Below, piece by piece: positions 33,793-45,483 of a stretch of DNA of 64,000 bases. The stretch's first letter is position 1. Each line of letters opens with the position of its first letter. Below the pieces are notes generated by a model. The model was not told the origin of the DNA. It searched no databases and was given only the letters and a program-made list of their open reading frames with translations. Source of the stretch: Adiantum capillus-veneris (lineage: Eukaryota; Streptophyta; Polypodiopsida; Polypodiales; Pteridaceae); the NCBI GenBank assembly GCA_014529385.2, contig CM043971.1, positions 55,785,209 to 55,849,208 on the forward strand, read 5' to 3'. Position numbers and translations under genes: made by a program.

Positions 33793-36700
33793 AGTCGAGG
33801 GTGTCTGTCCTCCCTCGTTGTATTCCTTTTTGGGCTAACCCTGGTCCCAGTGCAAAGGATATGCCTAGGCTCAATGTATCATTGTGTGACTAATGCAAGC
33901 TCTATTGAGCATGACTTTTTTTTTTAAAAAAAACCCTTACATCATCCTTAGAACAACATAGCCGACTATAGGTAGAGAATCTACTTCTTCTTTTTTTCTT
34001 TTTTATTAGACTAGTGCTTGTTGTGGATAATTTAGGAGTAATGATAAGGTGTTGTAGGAGGTTGAAAGAAACTGTTGGAGTGGCTTCAACGATGACTTCG
34101 TGCATCTGAGTTTAGATGCTCGATTGCTCCTCATGCGAGAACTCATCTAGCGTCAATTGCTCCCCCAAGGGGCAGAGGTTGAGACTTTCCACAATAGTGG
34201 CTTTAGCAATGACTTCGTACGTTGCTACCTTTTGCAAGGGTTCTTCAAGTTTGGGCTAAGGAGGTCGATCTATTGCCTAGTTGGGTCAATCTCAGCGATA
34301 GTTTGCCCTTGGTTTTGCAGTCCAATATATCTATAGACTCGGACATATTACTCTCTTCCTCCTGTTTTTTCGTTGTCAGAGGATAGGTATTCTCAGTGGA
34401 TGCGATCCCAACCACACTCTTGTCACACTCTTGCTCCATTGGCCTGCTTAGATTCCCATCCAAGGGTTGCTTGAGGTCTTTGCAACCATAGGGCAATTCC
34501 TAGCAAAGTATCCAACTCTACAGTATTTATAGCAAGCCATAGGCCTATTATTGACGATATGCTCCAAAGCACCCTATGTACAAATCTACCGACTTCGGAA
34601 TGGTTCTGTCCATGTTCCATACGATGCACACCTTAATACCCAAACCTAATCTCATCCGCTGCAAACTTCGGCATGAAGAGCAACCGGCCCATCTTGGCGG
34701 CTATGGACTGAACGTGGTCTTGAAGCCACATTGGGAGACTTTTGAAGGTGATCCACACAGGACAAGAGCGCACTATCTCTTCATCTCGATAGAATTCTCG
34801 GGTCCACGGCGTGACATACGCGAACCATGATGCACCCCAAACTCCTACTTTAATGACCAAATCTTGAACTGCCTGCTCGGAGGTGCACGCAACTACATAA
34901 AACCCTTTGCCAATAGTTGTAAAGTGTTGCACCTTGTTCCTATTTTTAAAGACTTCAACTGCCCAATCCCATGATCCTTGGGTTGTCATCCGTTTGCCCA
35001 TGAAATACAGTACAAGCAACAAGCCTTCAAACTCTGTAAAGCAACGATGGGACATGTATCTTAGTGCCATCAGCACCCTCACCTTGACAGAAGACGTTCA
35101 CCCCATGGAGAAGCTCTTCCATTAAACGCCAAAGGGGGTTGGAACCATGCAAGATTATTATCGCTTTCAGATTGCGATTATAATAGCTTGTAGCCTCATA
35201 TCTCTTTGTATTGATCTTGCATGGTTTCAATAAGGAACAAAATTTAGAAACAATTGAATAATGACTTTCATAATTATGCGACACAAAGATCTAAGTTATT
35301 CTTTTTGAAAGAGTAAATTAGAATTGTTGTCCCAAAGAGTTGGTCTAATGGTAAGCCTTTGGCCTCTCAACCTACAGGTCGTGGGTTCAAATTCCCCTCT
35401 TGGGTCACCTTAAGAGGGGCACCTTGTGCTCACCTCGTGTTCATGTTGCTAGGGCTCTAGCAACGTGGGTTCAAATTCCCCTCTTGGGTCACTTTAAGAG
35501 GGGCACCTTGTGCTCACCTCGTGTTCACGTTGCTAGGGCTCTAGCCCTTGGACACTTGAGTGCATCCTCCTCCTAGGGTGGGTCACCCGAGGAGGAGATT
35601 CCTAGCTGATTGCTACAAGTTGTTTCCGTTGTCCCTAGCACGTGGTGCATCGATTGTGGCCATGTTGATGTCTATGCGTGGCACTTGTCCGATGGTATGT
35701 GGCCCTTGCTTGACCACGTTTCATGGCTAATATTTGGAAGGGATACGCACCTCCCCCTATGGCCCCTTTAGTGCTATCCATATTCTAAGGCTTAGGCATG
35801 ATAATGGGCATCGATCATCTTTGTAATTCGTTCTAATCTTCACTACAACGAGGACATCAACAAGCACCTAACAATCTAAAATACTAAAAAAAAATGACAT
35901 TTTTCCTAGCACTCAGACAATCAATGCTACTCCAATTGGCCAAAAATTCTCCATCAACAAAAAATTTTCAAAATTTTACCACTCTAAACGGCCAAATTTC
36001 TCCAATTGGAATGTTGTCCCACATATAAATACACAAAAATATGAGACAAGTAAAAGATTATGACCAGGACAATGTAATCAACACATAGCCAAACAATGTT
36101 GTTTAGAGTAAAGAGGGAATATGCTTACTGTCTTTTTTTTCCAATCATGCTGAAGGAATAAATAGAGGGAATGGACAACGAGGAGAGCATATACCACCAC
36201 GAACAAGTGGTGGGTATACCAGAAGGAGTTGAATCCGGCCATCTTTTTGAGGACACCAGGAAGCTTCACAACATTTCTTCGAAATGAGTGGGTTGCAAGT
36301 GTGAATGAGATAGTCATGATGACCACCATAATAATGCCTGTAATGCCCACCACACTCTGAACAATTTCCTTGTATGAGGGCTTATGAAAATCAAAGTCGG
36401 ATCCGAGGCTTTCCATAAATATATCAGTTGAGCATGTCACAATTCTTGGAAAATCACATGTGAGATGCACCATTGCATGCACTGTGACACCTATCACAAT
36501 GCATGCTGCAATCACCTGAAAATTGAGCATTTATATTTAGCCATTTTAATATTTTATCATTTATTTATCATGCTAAAGAAAATCATTTAATCTCTCTCTA
36601 CCTATACATATATATAAATATAAAAATATAAATATATACACACACAAGTATATGTGCATTGGTAAATCAAAGCATGCACACTAATGCTAGTTGCTCCCTA

Positions 36701-39700
36701 CTTACGCTAAAATAAACCCCAAGAAATACCTTAACTTTTTGTATAAACCTTGGCTGTTTAATTATTTTTCCTTTAAATTAATTCAAAGCTGAAAAAAGAT
36801 ACTTTCAATGTAGTAGAAAATCAACTTTCATTGAAAACCAATACAAATAATACCTTGTGTATCATACCTTATGGAAGTTGATGTTGTCATCAAAGGGTAC
36901 TATCGATCCAAGAAAGGTAGATCGAAGAAATGTGATGGTGTTTCGACACATGGGAAGAAGAATGAGTGCCATGTTGAGCTTGAGGGTTTCTGCAGCTCCT
37001 TTGGCAACACAAACACAATATCCCATCACTTCAAATGAGGGTTCATGCCGATAATGTAAGAATCTCCATGTGAAAAGGCCTAGAACAGCAGCTACCCACA
37101 AAATGAGCACCCATACTCGCCTCCAATTTTCATCTAAGAATGATGCGGCCATCTGATTGAAGCGTTGCAATGGTGTCCTCCATCTTTGTGGGACCATTGA
37201 TTTGCTCAGAGTTTTTGTGTGTGTCAAAAATGCCTCCTTGCTATATGAGGCAACCATCCCTTGGAAAAGTGTTTCTAATTGCCATAACTAGGGATCAAGA
37301 GAAGCATGTCATTAGTCTAATTGCCATAACTATGAATCAAGAGAAGCATGTCATTACTCTGATTGCCTTAACTAGGGATCAAGAGAAGCATAAGGGGTCA
37401 CGACGAGTATAAATTGGTCACTAACAATGGAGGATGCTACTAATTGAGGATCAAGAAGCATGTCATCAGTCTAATTGCCATAACTAGGAATCAATAGAAG
37501 CATGTTATTACTCTAATTGCCTTAACTAGGGATCAAGAGAAGCATGTCATTAAGTGGATAAATTGGTTACTAACAATGAAGGATGCTAATATAGAAATAC
37601 AACACTATGTAATAATGTGGATGAAATGGTTATCTAATAATGGAGGATGCTAGTATTTTATTTTATTTTAACACTGTCATAATGTGGAGAAAATGGCTAT
37701 CTAAAAATGAAGGTTGCCAATATAAGAAAAAAATTTGAATATGATGCTATTGGCTCATTTTTGGAAATTTTTACATTGAGATTCATCGAATGTAATATTG
37801 GTGGAAGTCGATTTGGAACTTGGGAATAAATCCAAATACCTCAATGTAGCCAAGATGATCCGGGTCCAGCTCCTCCATGATCATAGCAGCATATTCATCA
37901 GCTTGGTCTTTGAACTTATTCAACTTGTTTGCAGAAGCACTCAGTCGAATCACCTATCTCACCAACACAACAAATTTAATGTTAGCACATTAGCAGAAGG
38001 TATTTGATTGTACTTAAGCAACTAAACTCACACCGCCTAATTTAACTCACACCGCCTAATTATGAAGTAATTTCTTAAGCCCTTGGGATGGTCTCTTTTA
38101 GTTAATTCCAAACATGTACATGTACTACGCAATGCACTTACATAATGCTTCCTAGTTCAAAATTAAATCCTCACCTCTTTCACTTCTTCCTCTGAAATGC
38201 GTCCATCACCATTTTTGTCACACCTACAAAAAATTAATACCTCAAAAATTATGCATCATGAAAAGAAATAGGGCTGTATTATTTAAACATTAACATACAA
38301 ATATATATTTAAGAAAGAATAGAATGTGTTCTTTGGAAATTCATAGAATAAAATATGTCTAAGGAAACAGTAAATTTAGAATGGTGACAACAACTATGTA
38401 CAACACACTACTCTTTGGTGCAATTACCATTATAAATAAATCCTTGTTTTTTGATATTTTTTTCATCTTAAATGCTATGGGTGAAGACATAGCTTACTAA
38501 ACTACGACTGACCTTGTGATGTATGATTGTGATTGTCCCACTAATACTAGTTGGCCCTAATTACTCCTACTAGTGCTCCTATACTGGCTCTACTCGCTTC
38601 AATTAGACACCTTCAAAGGTTATCCTTGTTCATACGCAAGGAAATTAACTGGTTGATCTAGATCTTGGACTCTTTGTCGACGTGGTAGGGAGTCCCACCC
38701 ACCTCCCCCCCCCCCTTTCTTTTTTCCCATGTGCCCGCATCAAGATCTAATACCTCCCTCGCACGACAGCTAGAAACCATTTTGCTTGATTCAACTCTTC
38801 AATCCCTTAAAAAATCAAGGGAATCTCTCTACATTCCTCTTAATGAGACACTTTTGGCACACCTACCTACTAGTTTGCTATATTTAGTGCCATGGATACC
38901 CTATTTTTTGTCACTTCTATTGCTACCCTTTTATGGCTAGCCCTTTTTTAAAAGGCACAAGCTAGTTTGAGTGGGTTATAAGTGGATGTATTATGGCCTT
39001 AGATGCATGATATTGTAAGTTCAAACCATCATGAGACTATCTTGATTGTAATCGTGCTAGCATATGGATGCATGCAAAGATCTCTATGTTCTATATGTAA
39101 GTACCAATTTCCATAAAATGTATGGACATGCGATATAAGTATTCATCGAACCTTTTTTTTTGTTGGATTTTACGAAATTGAGAGGCTACTCTTAGGGTCA
39201 AGAGGCAGAGAAGACATGAAGCTAGAGCACTGATAGGTATGACAGGTTGAGCTTGAACAACCCATGTGTCCATGATACTCACACTGAATGCACACATACT
39301 TCAATAGAAAGGAACATCGCAACAGAGCCCCCTCTTGATTTGAGATGGGGTCATGGGCATGGGATCAATGGCCATGATGCAAAGTTGGACACACCCATGC
39401 AACTCATACTCAGAGTAAATGCACACATACCACACTAGAAAAGAGCATATTTTTGACAAATATCTTGCAACCAAAAAAAAAAAGATGTGTCCCATACTCA
39501 CACTAAATGCACACATACCACACTAGAAAGGAGCATAGTTTTGACAAGTTTGCACCAAAAGGATAGATTGAAAATTTGAAAGCTTACTATCAACAAACTC
39601 CAAGAATAAGAGAAATTTACATGTCAAAGAATATTCGCATCCTAGAGTCAAAATTGGGGTTGGAGACTTTCATCCAAAAGCTTTGGAAGTCCTCCTTGTT

Positions 39701-41400
39701 GACTCCACTCAAGTCCTTTAAGCCTTCTCTCCTTGCCAATGCATCAAAGAGCTCCAATGCAAACTCTTTTGAGTCTTTCATACCTATATACCAATAACTA
39801 ACTCAAAAGTCAATTTAATTTTTGTACTCTCAATACAATTTCACGCACCTACCTTTCACTTTTTTCAAAAGAAAAAATTTCATGGTAGATTTTCAACATT
39901 TGGGTAAACTCTAGAGCTTGCCTCAAAGAAAGATGATAATTCTCTAGAAAAATTTTGGGAAACATGTTTATGTAAACAATGTTACAAGTGCAAGGGAACA
40001 CCTCGTACTTGGAGAGTTTTCCACGGTGAGAGTTGTGCTTGAAGAGCTTTCTCGCGGTGAGTCGTGAAACTCTCATGCTCTAAAATAGGCATGTGATCGA
40101 GAATATCGTGAAAAAGGTGACTCAAAAATTATTCAAGCAAATTCGGAACAATTAGCATAGTTAGAGATCGTGCTAAAAGTGGGAAACCTCCTTGTTAGAA
40201 GTGGAAAATTTTTAACTCAAGTAGCAAGTAATTATAGAATGCATCACCTAGTTTTCTTTGTGAGTTCTCAAACTGAAGACCGTCTGAAGTCACTATTAAT
40301 AAGCCTTTAAATGCCAAACCTAGTTGCATGTGTGTGTGTGCCCGTGTGTGTGAGAGAGCGAGAGAGAGAGTGTGTGTCGATGTATAATGAATTAGACCAT
40401 AACGAGTCTTAACTTTGTTACGGTGTGATACTTCCAACAGTTGGCAAGCGATTGTTGACGGGCCAATGTGCACCGCATGCACTCACATCCATTTGCATTA
40501 TGCATGTGCACACTACAATGTCTATATGTGCATTACCAATGGATTCCTAATGCAATTGCAAATGTTATATGTTTAAAGTTATAAGGACATGTTTTGGGGG
40601 TGTGTTTGATTTAGTTCAAACGCTCTAAACCAAAACGAGTGTAAGTGCATTTCGGCAAAAGGGCAGTCCCTTTGAGGACTTAAATTACCCTTTTGCCTAA
40701 GTACTAAGCTCTTCTTGGTGGACTAGCTCCACCACTGTGACAAAAGATTAGACAAACAAAATGTACTAATTAGACACTTAATCTTACCAATGCATTGTCC
40801 AAAATTTGCTCGCGGGAGCTTTCCATTGGCATCAGCAAGTTGATCAAATCTTTTCGAGACGGCTTCCCATGCCTTGTCGGAGGTCCCTGTGGCTTTGCTG
40901 ATGAAGCGCAATCCGTGGAGGGCATAGGTAGCACTACTCTTCGTTCTTGAGAACTTGACATTGCTCTTGTTCTTGTTGGTACTTGCCATTGGTGGGGGGT
41001 TGTTGCCATTGGTAGGATCATTACTACTTAAGGGCCCAGAGTTGGGGATCAAAGAATAATCTGCGGGGCTTTGTCCATTAGCTCGATTGTTGAAGGAGAG
41101 TTTGTGCTTCAATTCATGTGAGAATTGTTTGACACGAGTAGTGAAGGACGGCTTTCTGTCAAGGGGGGGTTGGGGGACGGTGAGCTCAGGCGGCTCGACG
41201 TCGATGGAGACGGACGAGGTCCTCGAGGAGCTCAAGTTGGAGGACATGTTAGTACTTGAGTGACTAGATGATAAGAAATCATGGTAATTCACTTTGGGCT
41301 TGGGTGACAAGTTGATCACTTCATTGTCTAGTTGCCAATGCACAGAAGAGCCTGAAAATGTGGCCTTCTTTGCGAGCTCCACCGCATTCCTTGATTCCAT
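30801..41400 (-). CDS. RBOH: Respiratory burst oxidase homologue (plant NADPH oxidase), 15 exons
   Basis: Plasma-membrane NADPH oxidase that passes electrons from cytosolic NADPH via FAD and two haems to oxygen, making apoplastic superoxide for defence, growth and stress signalling. Coding exons (minus): 41400-40788, 39783-39621, 38223-38175, 37953-37840, 37287-36868, 36515-36129, 32758-32663, 32531-32416, 32333-32231, 32145-32066, 31897-31732, 31607-31464, 31334-31206, 31118-31040, 30910-30801. All introns are GT-AG, and the exons sum to 2769 nt, giving 922 residues in one frame, normal for RBOH. Domains: Ser-rich N-terminus and NADPH_Ox region (1-258); EF-hand [12 protein letters not shown] (about 261-272) and a second EF region; six-helix ferric reductase core with haem histidines (about 330-600); FAD site HPFSITSAP (about 654); NADPH site GLGIGATP (about 741); C-terminus FEFHKENF. 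It looks intact; which RBOH subtype it is cannot be told. Confidence 0.96.
31119..31205 (-). other. RBOH intron 13, 87 bp, with (TTC)n
   Basis: The intron starts GTGAGTC and ends CTCTAG. It is a multiple of three long and stays open in the exon frame until its last codon, TAG, which is the acceptor itself. A run of eight serine-coding TCT/TTC-type triplets lies inside. Retention would end the protein before the conserved C-terminal NADPH-binding part. Confidence 0.8.
33231..33949 (+). mobile_element. 5'-truncated LINE in RBOH intron 6
   Basis: The insertion body (33247-33933) is flanked by a 16-bp target duplication, CCCTTACATCATCCTT, at 33231-33246 and 33934-33949, and ends in a T-run/A-run tail. 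It starts inside the zf-RVT region of ORF2 ([17 protein letters not shown]), so only the 3' end was copied. Internal changes are a 120-bp tandem duplication (33351-33470 and 33471-33590), a 48-bp tandem duplication (about 33632-33727) and a run of about 37 G at 33755-33791. It is in the opposite orientation to the host gene. Confidence 0.85.
34240..35130 (-). pseudogene. LINE ORF1 remnant (DUF4283-like with CCHC knuckle)
   Basis: Second LINE-derived stretch in RBOH intron 6, in the same orientation as the gene. The minus strand reads a DUF4283-like region ([37 protein letters not shown]; then [11 protein letters not shown]). Then comes a degenerate CCHC knuckle ([15 protein letters not shown]) around 34485-34545. 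Several stops and frame changes break it. No ORF2 follows. It is a different LINE subfamily from the 7.3-kb element, judging by sequence. Confidence 0.65.
35331..35600 (+). mobile_element. tRNA-derived SINE with duplicated B box region
   Basis: The head AGAGTTGGTCTAATGGTAAG resembles an RNA polymerase III A box, and GGTCGTGGGTTCAAATTCCC resembles a B box, at tRNA-like spacing. An 84-bp tandem duplication repeats the B-box region (GTGGGTTCAAATTCCCCTC at 35381 and again at 35465). The remaining body has no similarity I can name. It lies within RBOH intron 6. No target duplication was identified, so the 3' end is approximate. Confidence 0.6.
37275..37660. repeat. Tandem repeats in RBOH intron 4 that copy the exon 5 acceptor
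   Basis: A roughly 42-bp unit (plus strand ATTGCCATAACTAGGGATC then aagagaagcatgtcatta) occurs at 37275, 37317 and 37359 and again, in variant form, around 37470 and 37512. On the minus strand each unit holds a version of the CTAG/TTATGGCAATTAG junction that starts exon 5. A longer unit (AAATTGGTTACTAACAATG then aaggatgcta) is interspersed. Confidence 0.85.
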
Positions 41401-41608
41401 TCGGCAGCCACGGCAGTGAGATCGACAATGATTGGCTCGAAGAAATGCTGATTGATGAGCTGGTTATAATCAAGTGAAAATTAGATGAGGCTGTAGACTA
41501 TGAGCAAAAAAGAGGCTCTTCAATGCCAAAGCTTGTGCTGTCTACCATTCAGTGGGTGCCTTTTGACAGAGCCACATGAAAGGAAGATCATAATATGATT
41601 GAACGTGT

Positions 41609-41653
<45 letters not shown>

Positions 41654-41858
41654 TAGCAATGTACGCTTAAGCAAAGAGTCAGGCAATGCAGAATGCTGCG
41701 TGCATGCGTGGGTGTGTGTGTGTGTGTGTTTTTTTTTGGGCACTTAGCAGCTAATCAAATGACCCAGCTAGGAATAATGAGCGGGAGCTCATTACGTCTA
41801 GCGGCGATGAACAGCTGCGGAAACATTGTATCTGCGATGTGGGCGAATCTGAATGTGT

Positions 41859-41925
<67 letters not shown>

Positions 41926-42050
41926 TGGGCGATTAGGTTGGTGCGGAGTGGCGGGACGTGCCGGGGAGAGGCTGTCTCTAATTTTGACTTCTCTCTCATA
42001 AGCTGTCAATCAATGGCTCGTCCTCCGGACTCGCGTTACAAACTCTCATG
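41401..42050 (-). promoter_or_regulatory. RBOH 5' flank with long CT (GAGA-type) tracts
   Basis: Upstream of the RBOH start codon, the sense (minus) strand carries two long CT runs (about 41611-41650 and 41891-41922) and a CA run next to the second. Such pyrimidine/GAGA tracts are common in plant promoters and 5' leaders. No convincing TATA box could be placed, so the transcription start is unknown. Confidence 0.3.
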
Positions 42051-42181
42051 ACACAGCCTAACAGGGCCTCCACATTTTCTCACAATCACAAACATGCTCA
42101 CCCTCCAAAAACTACTACTTGTACACTCCAAGCGCTAGAAGGTAAGCTAATATATACTTCACAGAATTGGGTATGCATAAG

Positions 42182-42362
42182 AAGCACTCTTGTACGGTTG
42201 GTTGGTTATACTTCTGTCGCGGGGTGGCTAGCCGATGTACTAAGGTTTGCTAGAAGAGGTCATGGCTCGACACGAGCATGACTTGTAATTGTAATTCTTT
42301 TGGGTTGCTAATATAATCCACTCACGTTTGTGAGTTTTGAAAAGAAAAAAAAGCACTCTTGT
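42182..42362 (+). mobile_element. Very short 5'-truncated LINE (3' end only)
   Basis: The body (42194-42350) is flanked by a 12-bp target duplication, AAGCACTCTTGT, at 42182-42193 and 42351-42362. Its end (GAGCATGACTTGTAATTG ... gtgagttttgaaaagaaaaaaa) matches the 3' end of the full-length LINE at 7286-13250 (GAGCATGACAAAACCTTGT ... gtgagttttgctataaaaaaaa). It is therefore a truncated member of the same or a sister family. Confidence 0.85.
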
Positions 42363-42699
42363 CCACTCTTGGGTATTTTAATTGACTTGCATATGGCTTC
42401 AAATAGCATTGTATCTTCCATAGAATGCAAGATATTTTGTACTTGTACTTCTTGATTTGTGGTACCTCTGTGTAGTAGATGCCCTAACTTTCGAGACACA
42501 GAAGGCTCTCTCCCATAGGATAAAGTGGATATTCAAGGGAAACAACTAACCTTCTTTAGAGTGCACTTTAGTGCTCTTAGAGTACATATAAATCTAAAAT
42601 ATAAATCTAAAACATATGCAATTGCATGGTGAGATTTTCATGCAAAAAGGTTACTTTAGTGTTAATATTAGAGTATGTGAATTTTATACATATTATGAG
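42363..42699. other. No recognisable feature
   Basis: AT-rich intergenic DNA. Confidence 0.5.
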
Positions 42700-42906
42700 C
42701 TTGCGTGATCCGTCTATGGTGGGTCTCGCTTGCTCTTATTAATAGGTTGCTATTAGCACGATCATTTGCAAGGGTACGGTGGGATTATCCCCATGTTACC
42801 ACCACATTGCAGTGAGATTGATAATCCCACCGTGTCCTTGCAAATGACTGTGTTAATGGTCACGTATCGAGCCATAGAGCAAGCGAACCCGTCGTAGGCA
42901 AGTCAC
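42699..42906. mobile_element. Foldback (hairpin) MITE-like element
   Basis: Two arms of about 85 bp (42699-42792 and 42822-42906) are inverted copies of each other. The inner part is nearly perfect: ATTTGCAAGGGTACGGTGGG against CCCACCGTGTCCTTGCAAAT. The outer parts are diverged. No target duplication could be assigned and no superfamily is claimed. Confidence 0.7.
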
Positions 42907-42991
42907 ACAAACTCGTCTTAAATATGTTTATCCATGTCAACTTTTATATAACTAATCATGCCTTCAAGATGCAAGATTAGATGATTGCATC

Positions 42992-43255
42992 CTAATATCC
43001 AAAGTATTCTTTGTTTGGTACGATGCTATATTTTTCCCTCACATTACCAAAGTGTGTTTGCCCCTCGTCCAAAGTAATTGAGTTATCACATGGCCAGAGC
43101 ACATGAAACAATAGTGAGTACTCTGTCAAGGGCAATGCTTTTTTGGACAATTCTAGATAGACATATCCATCTCTAAGTGCATTCCAAGATAGAAACTTTG
43201 ATGTTGACATATAACACATGTGGTTTTTGCAAGAGCCATCAACTAACCATCTCAT
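42992..43255 (-). mobile_element. Copia protease fossil scrap
   Basis: The minus strand reads WLVDGSCKNHMCYMSTSKF, a degenerate form of the Copia aspartic protease signature (W-DSG-NHM), with the strand-rich stretch expected after it. It is short and broken, without LTRs. Confidence 0.5.
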
Positions 43256-43352
43256 TATGAGGGTGTTTTCTTCCTACCTGAATCAACATGCCTTTTAGAT
43301 GCAAGGATAAGTGCTTACATTGGACAAAAGACCTCACTTTGCCTCCTTTGAG

Positions 43353-43456
43353 ACAATATAGAGCCTTCTTGTACTTTTTTCAATGGCATATATAGCAATA
43401 GAGAACAATATAGAGCCTTCTTGTACTTTTTTCAATGGCATATATAGCAATAGAGA
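43353..43456. repeat. 52-bp tandem duplication
   Basis: ACAATATAGAGCCTTCTTG plus downstream sequence occurs twice, at 43353-43404 and 43405-43456, essentially identical, so the duplication is recent. Confidence 0.9.
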
Positions 43457-45480
43457 ACACTGAAACCATCAAGAACTTATCAAGCTTTATTTAATGCACC
43501 ATACTTGGTGTACATGTGGATCAAAGATATATCACGTCGACAATGTGATTTTGCAAGAGGTTTTGATGATGATCTCATCATGAGTTATTTTGTTTATGTC
43601 AAGATATTTCATTATGATGAGCATTACAACACACATAGGCAAACATGTAAGATGTGAAATATGCCTCACCTAAAGGATTCATCTTTACAACCTCTACAAA
43701 TGAAGCTAGAGGGAATGTTGATGGAGGAAGATTAAATGCAATATTCGTCTAAATTGGGACTTCTCCATGGCCTAGCAAGTCAAGGAATGCAATATTTCAA
43801 TTATGCCTTGAAGATAGGCTTGAGAGGGCAATGGATGAGCAAATTCAACAAACATAAAGCTTAACAAGAATGCCATGGAGATTGAGTTCTTGCGATCAAA
43901 GTTGCCATATAATCTTTCACATATCGTGATGCATGGATAATCTTGCAAAGTCGTTGAGAATGAATCCATATAAGGGAAGCTAGAAGCCACATTGATGACA
44001 TAGGCAAGGTTTTGATACACGCAGACACATACATGACTAACTTCTATTTGATCAAACTACAATATTCCAAACTACATGTACAAAAAATGAGAAGTTTTGA
44101 AAAGGGCAAAAGATTCAAGTCACCCGTACATGTATCCATAGCTCATAATACAAAGAACCAAGAAGTACCAACATGATTCTTACAATACCATCAATGCAAG
44201 AACCTATCTTCTTGATTTTAGCAACTATGAATAGTATAGTAAAAAAACGTAGTTAAAATTGAGATTTTTATCAATATCAATGTTTTATATTTATGTGTTT
44301 TAAATTAAAATACATGGGTAAGCTTAAAATAAGTTGAAAAATTAGTGGAGATCCAAAAATAGGGTTTTTATGAGTCGCGACCTAAGAAGTTACGTTTTCA
44401 ACCAAAGAAAAACGTTTTTCGCAATTCTGTCCACATTGCCTTGTAGAACAAACATGTTCCCGTCGTTTTGAGTACCTGAAAGTCTATATTCTGAGTTTGT
44501 ATGACAAAATTATGACAGAAACAAATTGTCAGCAGCAGTAGGGCAGCCTACAAACATCAACAGGTTAACTTACAAACAAATATACACAGGTAATATCTCT
44601 TTTGTTTCATCCAATCAAGAAGTAATTGCACTCTTTTATGATGGTACAAAATGATGTTTTGAGTTTGATTATCATGTTGATATGGTTGCACGAGTATGTT
44701 CTTTTTGGCTATTTTGTAGAGACGATGCAGAAACCAATGTGTAAAACAGGATCTATGCAAGGTGTCATAATATTGGGATTGTGATCGTGTTGCAAGTCCG
44801 ATTATGATGTTTGTTGCCATCAAGAGATTGAGATTGAGAGTGAGAGTGTGATTGAGATTGAGATGGTGCACAAGATTGAGATTGTGATTGAGAGTGAGAT
44901 TGAAATAGCTAGGGGGTGGTCGGGAGGTTATGAAACGAGCTATGCTCCTCTTGTAATGATTAACTTACATCCATATTTCATCTAATTTATTTTGCGTACT
45001 CTGTATTTTTCATTATCAATGTATTTCACTCTCCATTGTGTCGCGTCACACTGCAATTGGCCCTATTGTGGAGGACTCGCCTCATATGAGGAGCACTCAG
45101 AGTGACTTGCATATGTAAGACACTTCCAAGTCCTTCTATGGGGTCCAGACATTGTCTATGTTTGTAAATTGGAAGCTGACTTCCACAAACCTCTGGTCCA
45201 TCTGCTTCCATAGTCAATAGTAAAGGAATTATAAGGTCACTATTGCTCCATTAAGACTTGTTTGGGGTCTTCTTGGACCCCTTTATTTGGAATTTTAGTG
45301 ATGGTTAAAGTGCTAATAGAAATTTAACCAAGCTAATGGGCTAGGCCTGAAAAATGCATAATTCTTTTTATACAAAAAAGAATCTAGGCCAAAAGGAGAC
45401 CTTATCATTAGAGCCACTCACCTAGGGATTCATTGTAGTCCTCTATCCTTAAGCACATTATTCATGAGAAGGATGTCATC
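43457..45480. other. Gene-free stretch with a GAGATT-type repeat
   Basis: No supported gene. At about 44822-44908 there is an imperfect hexamer array of GAGATT/GAGAGT/GTGATT units. The rest is AT-rich and unremarkable. Confidence 0.55.
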
Positions 45481-45483
45481 AAC

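Noticed and set aside
35331-35400. A possible functional tRNA gene
   Set aside because: A- and B-box-like blocks are present, but the acceptor stem does not close cleanly and the B-box region is duplicated, so a SINE head is the better reading.
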